Notes: generated by a model from the sequence alone, not told the origin. Counted from the stretch's first letter, positions 19,055 to 28,602 are shown. The stretch: DNA of 64,000 bases from Microbacterium murale (GCF_030815955.1 NZ_JAUSXK010000001.1:4047364-4111363), one strand, 5' to 3'. Numbers and translations: made by a program.

Positions 19055-20324
19055 CGTCTGTCTCCTCTGTGGCGCCTGCGGCGCGTTCCACGAACACCGT
19101 GGCGATTCCTCGGCCTCGACCGCGCGACGCGCCGCCGGTCAGAACGAGCCCGTCGATCGTCGCGGTCACGCCCGGCTGCGGGACCTGGTCCACGGCCTTG
19201 CCGAGCAGTCCGCCGATCGAATCGACGTCCTCGTCTTCGAGCTCGATACCGAACAGATCGCCGACATCGTCCAGCGACAGTCGCGCGCTGACGCGGTAAC
19301 GGCCGTCACCCAGTTCCACCACTTCGGCAGCAGCGTGGTCGTACTCGTCGGAGATCTCTCCGACGAGCTCTTCGATCAGGTCTTCGAGCGTGACGAGTCC
19401 CGAGATACCGCCGTGCTCGTCGATCACGAGACACACGTGCACAGCGTCGCGCTTCATCTGCTGCAGCAGCGTCTCCGCACGCATCGATTCCGGAACGAAC
19501 GTCGCCGGCCTCGCGATCGGGCGGATGGATGCGGTGCGCCAGGCGCTGTCATCGCGATATGCGAACTGCACCAGATCCTTGAGATAGAGCACGCCGACGA
19601 CATCATCCGCATCATCGTCGACCACCGGCATCCGTGAGACACCCCGCTGAAGGAACAGCGCCATCGCCTCGCTGTTCGTGGCTTCGGCGTCCACCGTCAC
19701 CATCTCGGTGCGCGGCACCATGACGGCGCGCACGAACTGGTCGGTGAAGTCGAACACGGAGTGGATGAGATCGCGATCGTCCTCTTCGATGAGGTCGTTG
19801 GATGCGGCCTCGTCGACCATGCTGAGCAGCTGGTCCTCAGAGGTGAACGAGCTGCGTCCGGCACCTGGCGTGACCTTGTTGCCGAGCAGGACGAGGCCCT
19901 GCGCGATCGGACCGAGGATGAGGCGAAGTGCCCGGACGATCGAGGCGGTTCCGCGGATCATTCCCTCGGAGCGCTGACGTCCGAACGTCCGCGGGCTCGC
20001 GCCCACGAGGACGAAGGTGATCCCCGTCATGAGGATCGCAGCGGCGAGCATCGCCCACCAGATGTTCTCGAACATGATGGTGAATGCGACGGTCACGAGC
20101 ACGGCGGCCGTCACCTCGACGAGAACTCGGATGAAGGCGATCGCGTTGACGTGCGCGTCGAGGTCGGCGGCGATGCGTTCCAGGGCCTGCGCCCTGCGTC
20201 CTTCAGCGGCCATCTCTGCGAGATCACCGCGAGAGATGACACCGTACGCGGCATCGATGGCCGCCATCAGACCACCGAACGCCACCAGCAGCACGGCGGC
20301 GAGAAGCAGGAGGATCTCGGTCAT
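19047..20324 (-). CDS. CNNM/CorC-type hemolysin-family protein (DUF21, two CBS domains)
   Basis: A 425-residue membrane protein: an N-terminal DUF21/CNNM domain with about four hydrophobic segments (near residues 4, 60, 88 and 128), a cytoplasmic pair of CBS domains (VMVPRTEMVTVDAEAT... and ...VCLVIDEHGGISGLVTLEDLIEELVGEI), and a C-terminal CorC/HlyC transporter-associated domain. Family members are implicated in magnesium and other divalent-cation efflux; the older 'hemolysin' name has little functional basis. ATG 20324 overlaps the ybeY stop (ATGA), and the gene runs into era. Position next to ybeY and era is typical across actinobacteria. Confidence 0.9.
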   Translation of the reverse strand: MTEILLLLAAVLLVAFGGLMAAIDAAYGVISRGDLAEMAAEGRRAQALERIAADLDAHVNAIAFIRVLVEVTAAVLVTVAFTIMFENIWWAMLAAAILMTGITFVLVGASPRTFGRQRSEGMIRGTASIVRALRLILGPIAQGLVLLGNKVTPGAGRSSFTSEDQLLSMVDEAASNDLIEEDDRDLIHSVFDFTDQFVRAVMVPRTEMVTVDAEATNSEAMALFLQRGVSRMPVVDDDADDVVGVLYLKDLVQFAYRDDSAWRTASIRPIARPATFVPESMRAETLLQQMKRDAVHVCLVIDEHGGISGLVTLEDLIEELVGEISDEYDHAAAEVVELGDGRYRVSARLSLDDVGDLFGIELEDEDVDSIGGLLGKAVDQVPQPGVTATIDGLVLTGGASRGRGRGIATVFVERAAGATEETDDD

Positions 20325-20779
20325 CGGTCGCGTTCGACGCGCGCGAACCCTTGGATCAGCTCCTTCTGCAGCCCGAACATCTCACGCTCCTCTTCGGGTT
20401 CGGCATGATCGTATCCGAGCAGGTGCAGCAGTCCGTGCGTGGTGAGGAGGATGAGTTCGTCCATCAGCGTGTGGCCGGCGGCCTGGGCCTGCGCCTCGGC
20501 GACCTGCGGGCACAGCACGATGTCGCCGAGGAGTCCGGGCGGAGTCGGCCGCTCCTCGGTGCCTGGCCGCAGCTCATCCATCGGGAAGCTGAGCACGTCG
20601 GTCGGGCCCGGCTCATCCATCCACTGCACGTGGAGAGCCTCCATCGCCCCCTCGTCGACGAGGACGATCGCGACCTCGGCATCGGCGCTGACATGAAGCT
20701 GAGCGAGGTTGAAGTCGGTGAGGCGCTGGAGCACGGTCTCGTCGACGTCGATGGCCGATTCGTTGTTGATCTCGATCAT
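20321..20779 (-). CDS. ybeY: rRNA maturation endonuclease YbeY
   Basis: Zinc endoribonuclease used in 16S rRNA 3'-end maturation and ribosome quality control. The 152-residue protein has the conserved HGLLHLLGYDH motif (near residues 115-125; three His zinc ligands) and the N-terminal DEPGPTDVLSFPMDE block. It overlaps phoH upstream and corC downstream by 4 bases each (ATGA), so translation is coupled through the operon. Confidence 0.96.
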   Translation of the reverse strand: MIEINNESAIDVDETVLQRLTDFNLAQLHVSADAEVAIVLVDEGAMEALHVQWMDEPGPTDVLSFPMDELRPGTEERPTPPGLLGDIVLCPQVAEAQAQAAGHTLMDELILLTTHGLLHLLGYDHAEPEEEREMFGLQKELIQGFARVERDR

Positions 20780-21861
20780 GATGAGTGTCCTCGTTTCGGC
20801 GAGCGGTCCCTCGGGCCGGGCCGCAGCGCTCCACGTCGTTCCGCACGGTTGGCGAACTCGTGTGCCTGCTCGCGCTCGGCGCGCTGCGCTGTGCGCTGCT
20901 CGTCATACTCGCTGTACGCGTCGACGATCCTGCCGACCAGGGAATGACGAACGACGTCGGCGCTGGTGAGCCTGGAGAAGTGGATGTCCTCGATGTCGTC
21001 CAGCACGCGGGTGACGAGACGGAGCCCCGATGCGCCCTGCGGCAGGTCGACCTGGGTGATGTCTCCGGTGACGACCATCCTCGTGCCGAAGCCGAGGCGG
21101 GTGAGGAACATCTTCATCTGCTCCGGCGTCGTGTTCTGCGCTTCATCCAGCACGACGAAAGAGTCATTGAGCGTGCGGCCGCGCATGTAGGCGAGAGGGG
21201 CGACCTCGATCGTGCCTGTCGCCATCAGGCGCGGGACGACGTCGGGATCCATCATCTCGTTGAGGGCGTCGTAGAGCGGGCGCAGGTAGGGGTCGATCTT
21301 GTCGTTCAGCGTGCCGGGAAGGAATCCGAGTCGCTCCCCTGCCTCGACGGCGGGACGCGTGAGAATGATGCGAGTGACCTCTTTGCGCTGCAGAGCCTGC
21401 ACGGCTTTCGCCATCGCGAGGTAGGTCTTCCCTGTTCCGGCAGGACCGATGCCGAACACGATCGTGTTCTCCTCGATCGCGTCGACATACTCCTTCTGGC
21501 CCTGCGTCTTCGGGCGGATCACTCGGCCACGTGTGGACAGGATCGCCTCGCCGAGCACCTCACTCGGTCGCGGGCCTCCCTCCTGACGGAGGATGCGCGC
21601 GGAGTTCTCGACATCGCTCGGGGCGAGGTCGTAGCCGTCTCTGGTCATCGTGAGCAGTTCCTCCACCAGTGTCTTCGCCGCGGCGACGGGCTCTGCCTCG
21701 CCGCTCAACGTGATCTCATTGCCGCGGACGAGCACCTGCACGTCCGGATGCTCCTTCTCCAGCATCCGCAGAAGTCGGTCCTGCGGACCGAGCAGACGCA
21801 CCATTGCGACTCCGTCGACGTAGATGCGCTCGACGATCGAGTCGGAGTTGGCGTCAGGCAA
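20776..21861 (-). CDS. phoH: PhoH family protein (PhoH/YbeZ ATPase)
   Basis: A 361-residue ATPase with Walker A GPAGTGKTYLAMAKAV (near residue 139), Walker B SFVVLDEAQN (near residue 240) and the conserved MFLTRLGFGTRMVVTGDITQVDLP block. The N-terminal KH-like region (about 20-75) suggests RNA binding. In many bacteria it partners with YbeY, which is encoded next, in RNA processing. The C-terminal 30 residues are basic and low in complexity. It begins inside the last 8 bases of the HIT gene, consistent with one operon. Confidence 0.94.
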   Translation of the reverse strand: MPDANSDSIVERIYVDGVAMVRLLGPQDRLLRMLEKEHPDVQVLVRGNEITLSGEAEPVAAAKTLVEELLTMTRDGYDLAPSDVENSARILRQEGGPRPSEVLGEAILSTRGRVIRPKTQGQKEYVDAIEENTIVFGIGPAGTGKTYLAMAKAVQALQRKEVTRIILTRPAVEAGERLGFLPGTLNDKIDPYLRPLYDALNEMMDPDVVPRLMATGTIEVAPLAYMRGRTLNDSFVVLDEAQNTTPEQMKMFLTRLGFGTRMVVTGDITQVDLPQGASGLRLVTRVLDDIEDIHFSRLTSADVVRHSLVGRIVDAYSEYDEQRTAQRAEREQAHEFANRAERRGALRPGPRDRSPKRGHSS

Positions 21862-22201
21862 CGAGGCTCTCTTCTTTCAATCCGCCGGCGAGGACGTGAG
21901 CGTGGACGTGGAACACGGTCTGTCCGGCGTTGGCGCCGGTGTTGAACACAAGACGGAAGTCCCCGTCAGAGTGATCAGCGGCGACCTGAGCGGCGAAGGC
22001 GATGAGCTCGGCGAGCAGATCCGGATCGCCTGCTGCGAGCTCGGTGACGTCGCGGTACTGCTCGGTCTTGGGGATCACGAGCAGATGCACAGGGGCCTGC
22101 GGTGCGATGTCGCGAATCGCGAACAGATTTCCCGTGGACGCGATGATCTCACCGGGAACGTCACCGTTGAGGATTCGGGTGAAGATCGAGGGTTCCGTCA
22201 T
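21854..22201 (-). CDS. HIT family protein (HINT-like nucleotide hydrolase)
   Basis: A 115-residue HIT-superfamily protein. The catalytic triad motif is HVHAHVLAGG (near residues 100-109) and the N-terminal part shows SIFTRILNGDVPGEIIAST and APVHLLVIPK, as in HINT proteins that hydrolyse AMP-linked amides. ATG 22201 was chosen because TAGACT lies 7 bases upstream, the leaderless layout; the open frame extends 14 codons further without support. It probably heads the HIT-phoH-ybeY-corC-era-oxidoreductase transcription unit. Confidence 0.93.
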   Translation of the reverse strand: MTEPSIFTRILNGDVPGEIIASTGNLFAIRDIAPQAPVHLLVIPKTEQYRDVTELAAGDPDLLAELIAFAAQVAADHSDGDFRLVFNTGANAGQTVFHVHAHVLAGGLKEESLVA

Positions 22202-22208
22202 GTTTCCC

Positions 22209-22214
22209 AGTCTA
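22209..22214 (-). promoter_or_regulatory. -10 box of HIT-phoH-ybeY-corC-era operon
   Basis: TAGACT on the minus strand, 7-base spacer to ATG 22201. Confidence 0.6.
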
Positions 22215-22287
22215 CGGGGCGAGGCCGCTCGCACGGCGAGCACCTGAGGGCTGGACGCCGCGGTGTCCGAGCGCGTGGACGAGAGAA

Positions 22288-23016
22288 CTACCAGCGACCG
22301 AGCGCGGCGGACAGTACGGCGATTGCCGCCGGGCCCGCCGTCGATGTGCGGAGCACGGTCTCGCCGAGACGCACGCGTTCGGCGCCCGCCGCCTCGAACT
22401 TCGTGAGCTCCTCAGGTGTGATGCCGCCCTCCGGGCCGACGACGAGGAGCAGATCCCGTCCGTCGGCTTCCACGTCCGACAGCCGTGCGGTCGCAGTCGG
22501 GTCGAGCACCAGCATCCGCTGTCCGTCTGCTCGTGCGATGAGCTGCCCCGTCGTCAGCGGCGTCGATACCTCGGGCACCCACGCACGATGCGCCTGCTTC
22601 GAAGCCTCCCGTACGATCGCGCCCCACCGCTCACGACCCTTGACCGCCTTCGGACCCTCCCAGCGAGAGATGCTCCGTGAAGCCTGCCATGGCACCACCT
22701 CGTCGACGCCGAGTTCGCATGCGGCCTGCACCGCGAGCTCGTCGCGATCGCCCTTGGCGAGAGCCTGCACGAGCACCAGGCGCGTGGACGGCGCCTCGGC
22801 ATCGAAACGGCTCGTGACCTGGACGTCGACGCGGGTCGCCGAGACATCCGTCACCGCGCCTTCCAACCACGTGCCGGCGCCGTCGCCGATCGTCACGGTT
22901 TCGCCGACTCGCAGCCGACGCACGACTGCCGCGTGCTTCGCCTCGGCACCGGTCAATGACACGATATCGCCGATCGCCGCTGTGCCGGAGCTCTCCACAA
23001 GGAAGTGCAAGGCCAT
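22288..23016 (-). CDS. rsmE: 16S rRNA (uracil(1498)-N(3))-methyltransferase
   Basis: SPOUT-class methyltransferase that modifies U1498 of 16S rRNA using S-adenosylmethionine. The 242-residue protein has an N-terminal PUA-like domain and a C-terminal knot with VVGPEGGITPEEL (near residue 193) and RLGETVLRTSTAGPAA (near residue 217). The usual final motif reads LRTETA; here Ser replaces Glu, a minor change. GGAGG lies 6 bases before the ATG. It follows dnaJ by 14 bases, so hrcA, dnaJ and rsmE form a heat-shock-linked operon. Confidence 0.95.
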   Translation of the reverse strand: MALHFLVESSGTAAIGDIVSLTGAEAKHAAVVRRLRVGETVTIGDGAGTWLEGAVTDVSATRVDVQVTSRFDAEAPSTRLVLVQALAKGDRDELAVQAACELGVDEVVPWQASRSISRWEGPKAVKGRERWGAIVREASKQAHRAWVPEVSTPLTTGQLIARADGQRMLVLDPTATARLSDVEADGRDLLLVVGPEGGITPEELTKFEAAGAERVRLGETVLRTSTAGPAAIAVLSAALGRW

Positions 23017-23030
23017 GCAGTGCCTCCAGA

Positions 23031-24146
23031 TCAGTGGCGGAACTTGTCCCGCAGCTTCGAGAACAGCCCCTGCTGGAACTGTGCGAGCTGCGGTCCCGCA
23101 GCCTTCTGCTTCTTCGCGAAGTCCTCGATCAACGCGCGCTGCGCCGAATCGAGTTTCGTCGGCGTCACCACCTGCACACCCACCCGGAGGTCGCCGCGCT
23201 GAGTGCCCCGCAGCGGCGTGATGCCGCGGCCCTTGATCGTGAGGACATCACCCGATTGCACCCCTGGACGGATCTCCAGATCGACGGTGCCGTCGAGACC
23301 TTCGATAGCGGTCTCGGTGCCGAGAATCGCGTCCGACATCGAGACTTCGAGTGTCGCGAGCAGGTCGTCGCCGTCGCGGCTGAACGACGCGTGCGGAGAC
23401 ACGGACACCTCGACGTACAGATCTCCGTTCGGGCCGCCCGCCTTGCCGACCTCGCCGGAGCCGGGCAGCTGCAGGCGCAGGCCCGTCTCCACGCCGGACG
23501 GGATGTCGAGCGAGACGGTGCGACGAGAACGCACCCGGCCCTGACCGCCGCATGTGCCGCACGGGTGCGGGATCGTGGTGCCGTAGCCCTCGCAGCTGCC
23601 GCACGGCTGCGACGTGACGACGTTGCCGAGCAGACTGCGCACCTGGCGCTGCACATGTCCGGTCCCACCGCAGATGTCGCAGGTCACCGGCGACGTGCCC
23701 GCCTGTGTGCACGAGCCCTGGCAGGTCTCGCAGAGCACCGCTGTGTCGACCTCGATGTCACGGTGCGCGCCGAAGACGACGTCGCCGAGATCGAGCGTCA
23801 CACGCACCAGCGCGTCCTGGCCTCGCTCGCGACGTGAGCGCGGACGGCCGCCACGACCGCCGCCCTGCGCCGCCCCGAAGAAGGTCTCGAAGATGTCGCC
23901 GAAGCCCCCGAACCCACCGAAGTCGCCGCCGCCTGCGCCGTCACCACCGCCCATGTCATACCGACGACGCGAATCGTCGTCACTGAGCACGTCGTACGCG
24001 TGCGTCACGCTCTTGAATCGTTCGGCCGCGTCATCGCCCGGATTCACATCCGGGTGCAGCTGCCGAGCGAGCTTCCGATACGCCTTCTTGATCTCGTCCG
24101 TCGTCGCGTCACGCGACACCCCGAGAACCTCATAGTGGTCCGCCAC
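23031..24146 (-). CDS. dnaJ: Chaperone protein DnaJ
   Basis: Hsp40 co-chaperone of DnaK. The 371-residue protein has a J domain with HPD at residues 31-33, a Gly/Phe-rich region (near 75-105), a zinc-binding region with four CxxC-type motifs ([32 protein letters not shown]) and C-terminal substrate-binding domains. GTG 24146 gives the typical N terminus [10 protein letters not shown] and has AAAGG 5 bases upstream; GTG 24152 would add two residues with poorer spacing. It lies 41 bases after hrcA and is presumably controlled with it through CIRCE. Confidence 0.96.
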   Translation of the reverse strand: MADHYEVLGVSRDATTDEIKKAYRKLARQLHPDVNPGDDAAERFKSVTHAYDVLSDDDSRRRYDMGGGDGAGGGDFGGFGGFGDIFETFFGAAQGGGRGGRPRSRRERGQDALVRVTLDLGDVVFGAHRDIEVDTAVLCETCQGSCTQAGTSPVTCDICGGTGHVQRQVRSLLGNVVTSQPCGSCEGYGTTIPHPCGTCGGQGRVRSRRTVSLDIPSGVETGLRLQLPGSGEVGKAGGPNGDLYVEVSVSPHASFSRDGDDLLATLEVSMSDAILGTETAIEGLDGTVDLEIRPGVQSGDVLTIKGRGITPLRGTQRGDLRVGVQVVTPTKLDSAQRALIEDFAKKQKAAGPQLAQFQQGLFSKLRDKFRH

Positions 24147-24187
24147 AATCACCTTTCTGCATGTGCAAGCCGTGGGAACGATCCGCC

Positions 24188-25222
24188 TCAGCGGCTCGTT
24201 TCATCTTCATCGAGCATGCGCGACAGGTAACGAGCCACAGCCCGCGCCGCCGCAAGATTGCTCGGATAGTCCATCCGCGTCGGGCCCATGACTCCGACGC
24301 GCGCGGTGCCGCCCTGGGTCACGTAGTTGCTCGCGACGATCGAGGCCTCAGGTAGACCGAACGCCTCGTTCTCGGTGCCGATGCTCGCCGCCAGCCCATG
24401 CTCATCTGTGACCATCTCGCTCATGAGGCGCAGCAGTGTCACCTGCTCTTCGATGGCCGCGAGCAGTGGATGGATGCTGCCTCGGAAGTCCTGTTCGCGA
24501 CGAGCCAGCGTCGCCGCCCCCGCCATCACCAATCGCTCCTGACGGAATTCGGCGAGTTCCTCACCGATGATGGCGCCGAGAGCGCGCATGGCCGCATCCG
24601 TGCGGTTGCCATCCTGCGCATCGACGAGCAGCTGCACGCGATCGGATGCTTCACGCACCGATTGCCCGGTGAGCAGCGCCGACAGGCGGGCGCGCAGCAC
24701 CGCGACGTCCTCGTCGTCAAGATCGATCGGCAGCCCCGCGATGCGCTGCGACACACCACCGGCGTCCGTCACCAGCACCACGAGCAGACGGCTCGGGGCG
24801 AGTGCGACCACTTCGATATGCGTCAGGTGCGCTCGAGCGAACGACGGATACTGCGCGAGCGCGACCTGACCGGTGAGCTGCGTGAGCACGCGCACCGTGC
24901 GCGCCATCAGATCATCGAGGTCGGCCGGAGCCGTCAGGAACGACTCGATGGCACTGCGCTGACCCGTAGAAAGCGGTCGCAGCTGTGCGAGATGGTTGAC
25001 GAAGACTCGATAACCCTTGTCCGTCGGAACACGGCCCGATGACGTATGCGGAGCGGTGATCAGCTCCTCATCCTCGAGCTGCGCCATGTCGTTGCGAATC
25101 GTCGCCGCCGATACGCCGAAGGAGTGCCGATCGACGATCGATTTGCTGCCGACGGGCTCGTGCGACTCGACGTAGTCCTGCACGATGGCTCTGAGAACCT
25201 GCAGACCGCGTTCACTGACCAT
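24188..25222 (-). CDS. hrcA: Heat-inducible transcription repressor HrcA
   Basis: Repressor of class I heat-shock genes that binds the CIRCE operator. The 344-residue protein has an N-terminal winged helix ([28 protein letters not shown]... and [21 protein letters not shown], residues 2-60) and the long HrcA dimerisation core. ATG 25222 lies 16 bases from a CIRCE operator, so it almost certainly represses its own transcription. It is the first gene of hrcA-dnaJ-rsmE. Confidence 0.96.
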   Translation of the reverse strand: MVSERGLQVLRAIVQDYVESHEPVGSKSIVDRHSFGVSAATIRNDMAQLEDEELITAPHTSSGRVPTDKGYRVFVNHLAQLRPLSTGQRSAIESFLTAPADLDDLMARTVRVLTQLTGQVALAQYPSFARAHLTHIEVVALAPSRLLVVLVTDAGGVSQRIAGLPIDLDDEDVAVLRARLSALLTGQSVREASDRVQLLVDAQDGNRTDAAMRALGAIIGEELAEFRQERLVMAGAATLARREQDFRGSIHPLLAAIEEQVTLLRLMSEMVTDEHGLAASIGTENEAFGLPEASIVASNYVTQGGTARVGVMGPTRMDYPSNLAAARAVARYLSRMLDEDETSR

Positions 25223-25237
25223 GTCACACCCTCCCGC

Positions 25238-25264
25238 CTGGCACTCGAATACTCAGAGTGCCAA
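25238..25264. promoter_or_regulatory. CIRCE operator (HrcA-binding inverted repeat)
   Basis: CTGGCACTC - 9 bases (GAATACTCA) - GAGTGCCAA, matching the CIRCE consensus TTAGCACTC-N9-GAGTGCTAA with 8 of 9 arm positions palindromic. A TAGAAT box on the minus strand (25269-25264) adjoins it as the likely hrcA -10 element. On the plus side it covers the expected -35 region of the carboxylesterase promoter. Confidence 0.93.
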
Positions 25265-25279
25265 TTCTACCCCGCACAA

Positions 25280-25285
25280 TACGAT
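25280..25285 (+). promoter_or_regulatory. -10 box of leaderless carboxylesterase gene
   Basis: TACGAT, 7-base spacer, then ATG 25293. The matching -35 position (about 25257-25262) falls in the right arm of the CIRCE operator. Confidence 0.6.
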
Positions 25286-25292
25286 GAGAGTC

Positions 25293-26714
25293 ATGAGCGT
25301 CGCATCGCAGGTCACCGTTTCCACCGGCACGCTCGAGGGTTCCCAGGAGAACGGCATCCGGCGCTTCCTCGGCGTCCCCTACGCCGCAGCGCCGTTCGGC
25401 GAGAACCGGTTCCGCTCCCCGCAGCCGGTCGCGCCGTGGGAAGGGGTGCGGGAAGCCACCGTTTTCGGTGCGACGGCGCCTCAGCTTCCCTATCTGGGAG
25501 CGATCGGGGAACTGCTCTCAACGGTGAAGATCGAAGGCGACGACATCCTCACAGTGAACGTGTGGGCACCTGCGGACGCGACGAATGCTCCGGTGGTGCT
25601 CTGGATCCACGGCGGAGCTCTGGAGCGGGGCACAGCAGCCCTCGGCGGGTACGACGGTACGAACTTCGCCCGGGCCGGGATCGTGTTCGCATCGATCAAC
25701 TACCGCCTCGGCTCGGAGGGCTTCTCCGTGCTCGAAGGCGCGCCACGCAATCTGGGGCTGCGCGACGCCGCTGCCGGACTCGAATGGGTGCACCGCGAGA
25801 TCGCCGTCTTCGGCGGGGATCCCGATCGCATCACCGTGATGGGTGAGTCCGCCGGCGGGGCCATCGTCTCGGGGCTCCTCGCAAGAGACGATTCGCGTGC
25901 ACTCATCGCTCAGGCCATCATCCAGTCCGGGCCGCTGGTGGCCCAGCCCTCCGACAAGGCAGGCCGGGTGAGCACGCAGCTCGCCGAACGCCTCGGCGTC
26001 CGCGCCGATCGAGACGCATTCGCGTCGCTCACACCGGAGCAGCTTCTCGACGCCCGTCGCGCCCAGTCCACGGGCTCGACGCCTCTCGGTGGAGCCCCCG
26101 GATTCCAGCTCGCCATCGATGCGGAGAGCCTCCCCCGTTCCCCTCACGAGGTTCTGCCCGAGATCGACACGCCGATCCTCATCGGCACGAACACCGACGA
26201 GTACCGGCTGTGGTTCACGCCGGAGGCGCTCACAAGCATCGGTCGATTCAAACTGTTCGCTGCACGCCTCGCGCTGAGGATCTCCGGTCGCGCTCAGCGG
26301 GCCTACCGATCCGAGTGGCCTCAGGCGACGACCGGTGAGATCTTCGGACAGCTGGCGACGGACTTCATGCTCCGAGCGCCCGCCAGCCGGATCGCTGCGG
26401 CACGCTCTGGACGCACATCGACGTTCGTGTACGAATTCGCGTGGCAGAGCCCGGTGCGCGACCTCAGGGCCGCCCATGCGCTGGAACTCGGGTTCGTCTT
26501 CGATCTCCTCGACGACGCGGAATCGCTCCGTCTTGCCGGCTCTGATGCGCCAGCCGGCCTCGCCGCAGAGATGAACGGCGCCTGGGTGGCGTTCATCAAG
26601 ACCGGCGCCCCCGGCTGGCCCGCTTACGGTGAGAAGCGACTGACACGCGTGTACGACTCCATGAGCACCACTGTCCCCCAACGCCGTACTGCGGGGATGG
26701 ACCTGCTTCCCTAG
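25293..26714 (+). CDS. Type B carboxylesterase/lipase family protein
   Basis: A 473-residue alpha/beta hydrolase of the carboxylesterase type B family. It shows the N-terminal RRFLGVPYAAAPFGENRF block, the oxyanion-hole WIHGGALERG (near residue 107), the nucleophile elbow GESAGG with Ser186, and an acidic residue in GTNTDEYRLWF. The usual C-terminal catalytic His is expected near HALELGFVFD. No signal peptide, so cytoplasmic. It hydrolyses carboxylic esters; the substrate is unknown. ATG 25293 fits the leaderless -10 spacing; ATG 25284 is the alternative. It is divergent from hrcA and shares the CIRCE-containing promoter region. Confidence 0.9.
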   Translation: MSVASQVTVSTGTLEGSQENGIRRFLGVPYAAAPFGENRFRSPQPVAPWEGVREATVFGATAPQLPYLGAIGELLSTVKIEGDDILTVNVWAPADATNAPVVLWIHGGALERGTAALGGYDGTNFARAGIVFASINYRLGSEGFSVLEGAPRNLGLRDAAAGLEWVHREIAVFGGDPDRITVMGESAGGAIVSGLLARDDSRALIAQAIIQSGPLVAQPSDKAGRVSTQLAERLGVRADRDAFASLTPEQLLDARRAQSTGSTPLGGAPGFQLAIDAESLPRSPHEVLPEIDTPILIGTNTDEYRLWFTPEALTSIGRFKLFAARLALRISGRAQRAYRSEWPQATTGEIFGQLATDFMLRAPASRIAAARSGRTSTFVYEFAWQSPVRDLRAAHALELGFVFDLLDDAESLRLAGSDAPAGLAAEMNGAWVAFIKTGAPGWPAYGEKRLTRVYDSMSTTVPQRRTAGMDLLP

Positions 26715-27928
26715 TCGGTCAGCTCTCGCACGACGGCATCGGCCAGCAGTCGTCCGCGCAGCGTGAGGCGTACCCGTCCGCGCAGTGCGGTGGCCCCGTC
26801 GATCAAGCCGTCCGCGATGAGGCCGGCCACCCGATCCCGATTCTGCTCGGGGATATCCGCGATCGCGAGTCCTTCTGCCAGTCTGCTCTCCAGCAGCACA
26901 CGCTCGAGAAGGTGCGCCTTCGCATCTGGTCGCTCCGTTCCCGCGGCCGGTGATTCGGATGCCGCGAGCCGCTGCGCATACGCGGCAGGGTGCTTCACGT
27001 TCCACCAACGAAGACCGGCGACGTGACTGTGCGCTCCCGGGCCGAAGCCCCACCAGTCGCTCCCGCGCCAGTAGGCGAGGTTGTGGCGCGAGCGCTGTTC
27101 ATCACTGCGTGCCCAATTGCTCAGTTCGTACCAGTCGAACCCTGCAGCGGCGAGGCGCCCGTCGGCGAGCTCGTACATCTCGGCCTGCAGATCATCGTCG
27201 GGGGTCGGAACCTCGCCGCGACGGATCTGACGTGCGAGCTTCGTCCCGTCCTCGATGATCAGCGCGTAAGCCGACACGTGGTCGGAATCCAGAGCGAGCG
27301 CGGCGTCCAACGACGCCTCCCAGTCGGTGAGAGACTCCCCCGGTGCACCGTAGATCAAGTCGACGCTGACGGCGAGCCCGGCGTCCTTCGCCGCGTCGAC
27401 CGCGGTGCGCACGTTGTCCGGGTGATGCGTGCGGTCGAGAGCCGCGAGTACATGCGGGACGGCGGACTGCATCCCGACGGACAGCCTCGTGACGCCGGCG
27501 TCCGCGAGCGTCCGTGCGACCGCGGGCGTCACCGTGTCAGGATTCGCTTCGACGGTGATCTCAGCGCCGTCCACTATGCCGAACGCGTCGATCGCACGCT
27601 CCAGCATCCTGGCCAGGTCTCCCGCCGGAAGCAGCGTCGGCGTTCCTCCGCCGAAGAACACCGTGTCCATCGGGCGCAGCGCGCCGGCATCCGACAAAAC
27701 GTCGCGAGCGAGTGCGATCTCCGACGCGAGTGTCTCGGCGTAGTCCTCCTGCTTCGCACCGCGGAGTTCACTGGATGTGTACGTGTTGAAGTCGCAGTAT
27801 CCGCAGCGCACCCGGCAGAACGGGATGTGCAGATACGCCGAGAACGGCGTGCTCCCGTCGAGCGGCAGATCGACGGGCAGACGACCATCCGAAGGCGCCG
27901 GGTCACCGAGCGGCAGAGGCCCCGCCAT
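26711..27928 (-). CDS. hemW: Radical SAM heme chaperone HemW
   Basis: Radical-SAM-family protein related to HemN, now regarded as a heme chaperone. The 405-residue protein has the iron-sulfur motif CRVRCGYCDF (CxxxCxxC, near residues 42-49), the GGG-like motif VFFGGGTPTLL and a C-terminal HemN domain. Older annotations call this 'oxygen-independent coproporphyrinogen III oxidase', but the short N terminus and CxxxCxxC without the extra Cys favour HemW. ATG 27928 has GGCGGGG a few bases upstream. It lies 13 bases after a DUF1990 gene and is convergent with the esterase (4-base overlap). Adjacency to lepA and hrcA is conserved. Confidence 0.92.
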   Translation of the reverse strand: MAGPLPLGDPAPSDGRLPVDLPLDGSTPFSAYLHIPFCRVRCGYCDFNTYTSSELRGAKQEDYAETLASEIALARDVLSDAGALRPMDTVFFGGGTPTLLPAGDLARMLERAIDAFGIVDGAEITVEANPDTVTPAVARTLADAGVTRLSVGMQSAVPHVLAALDRTHHPDNVRTAVDAAKDAGLAVSVDLIYGAPGESLTDWEASLDAALALDSDHVSAYALIIEDGTKLARQIRRGEVPTPDDDLQAEMYELADGRLAAAGFDWYELSNWARSDEQRSRHNLAYWRGSDWWGFGPGAHSHVAGLRWWNVKHPAAYAQRLAASESPAAGTERPDAKAHLLERVLLESRLAEGLAIADIPEQNRDRVAGLIADGLIDGATALRGRVRLTLRGRLLADAVVRELTD

Positions 27929-27941
27929 CAGAACCCCGCCA

Positions 27942-28595
27942 TCACAGCGGCGTCGCGTAGAGCGGCGAGATCGCACGGAGGTAGCGCGCGAAGAGTTCCT
28001 TGCGGCGGCGCTTCACGAGCCCGCGAACCATTCGATATGCCAAGGCGTTCGGCGCGTCGAACGCCCGCACCGTGAACCACACCTCGTCGTTGTCCTCGCG
28101 CCACTCGATCTCGAACAGCTCTTCACCGCTCACGACAGAGCCGCCGACCGTACCGAGCACGAAGCCGATCCGGCGGGACTCCTCAGTCACGGAGATGACG
28201 CGGAGCTCGGCATCAGCACGCATTCCCGCAACACGGCCGTGCAGGCGCAAGGTCATGCCCGGCCCCACGAAAGGCACGCCCTCGGCGTCGAAGCGCTGCT
28301 CGACCTCACGCGAGCTCGGCGCGATCGGATTGCCTTCGGCGTCGAAGCTGACGCCGGAATAGGCTGGTCCGGCGGCTGGGCGCACATCTTCGATGCTGAG
28401 TCCGGCCGCTCTCTGTGCGGTCCACGACAGCAGAGCGTCACCGGCAGTGCGGAATCGCTCCTCGCCACTGCCGATTCGCCAGGAGTCCTCGGCCGGAACG
28501 CTGCGCTCCGGCGGGTACTGCATCAGGTCAGGGGCATGAGTCGCCCCGACGGCGGCATAGTCCACCGTATCGTCTCGGAAAGTCCCGCGCCGCAT
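27942..28595 (-). CDS. DUF1990 family protein
   Basis: A 217-residue soluble protein resembling the DUF1990 family: N-terminal DYAAVGATHAPDLMQYPPE, a central FVGPGMTLRLHGRV block and the C-terminal WFTVRAFDAPNALAYRMVRGLVK...RYLRAI. Some relatives carry a START-like fold, so binding of a hydrophobic ligand is possible, but no function is known. ATG 28595 fits a TAGGCT box with a 7-base spacer (leaderless); the longer frame to 28631 would cover that box. It precedes hemW by 13 bases. Confidence 0.78.
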   Translation of the reverse strand: MRRGTFRDDTVDYAAVGATHAPDLMQYPPERSVPAEDSWRIGSGEERFRTAGDALLSWTAQRAAGLSIEDVRPAAGPAYSGVSFDAEGNPIAPSSREVEQRFDAEGVPFVGPGMTLRLHGRVAGMRADAELRVISVTEESRRIGFVLGTVGGSVVSGEELFEIEWREDNDEVWFTVRAFDAPNALAYRMVRGLVKRRRKELFARYLRAISPLYATPL

Positions 28596-28602
28596 GAGTT
28601 CC

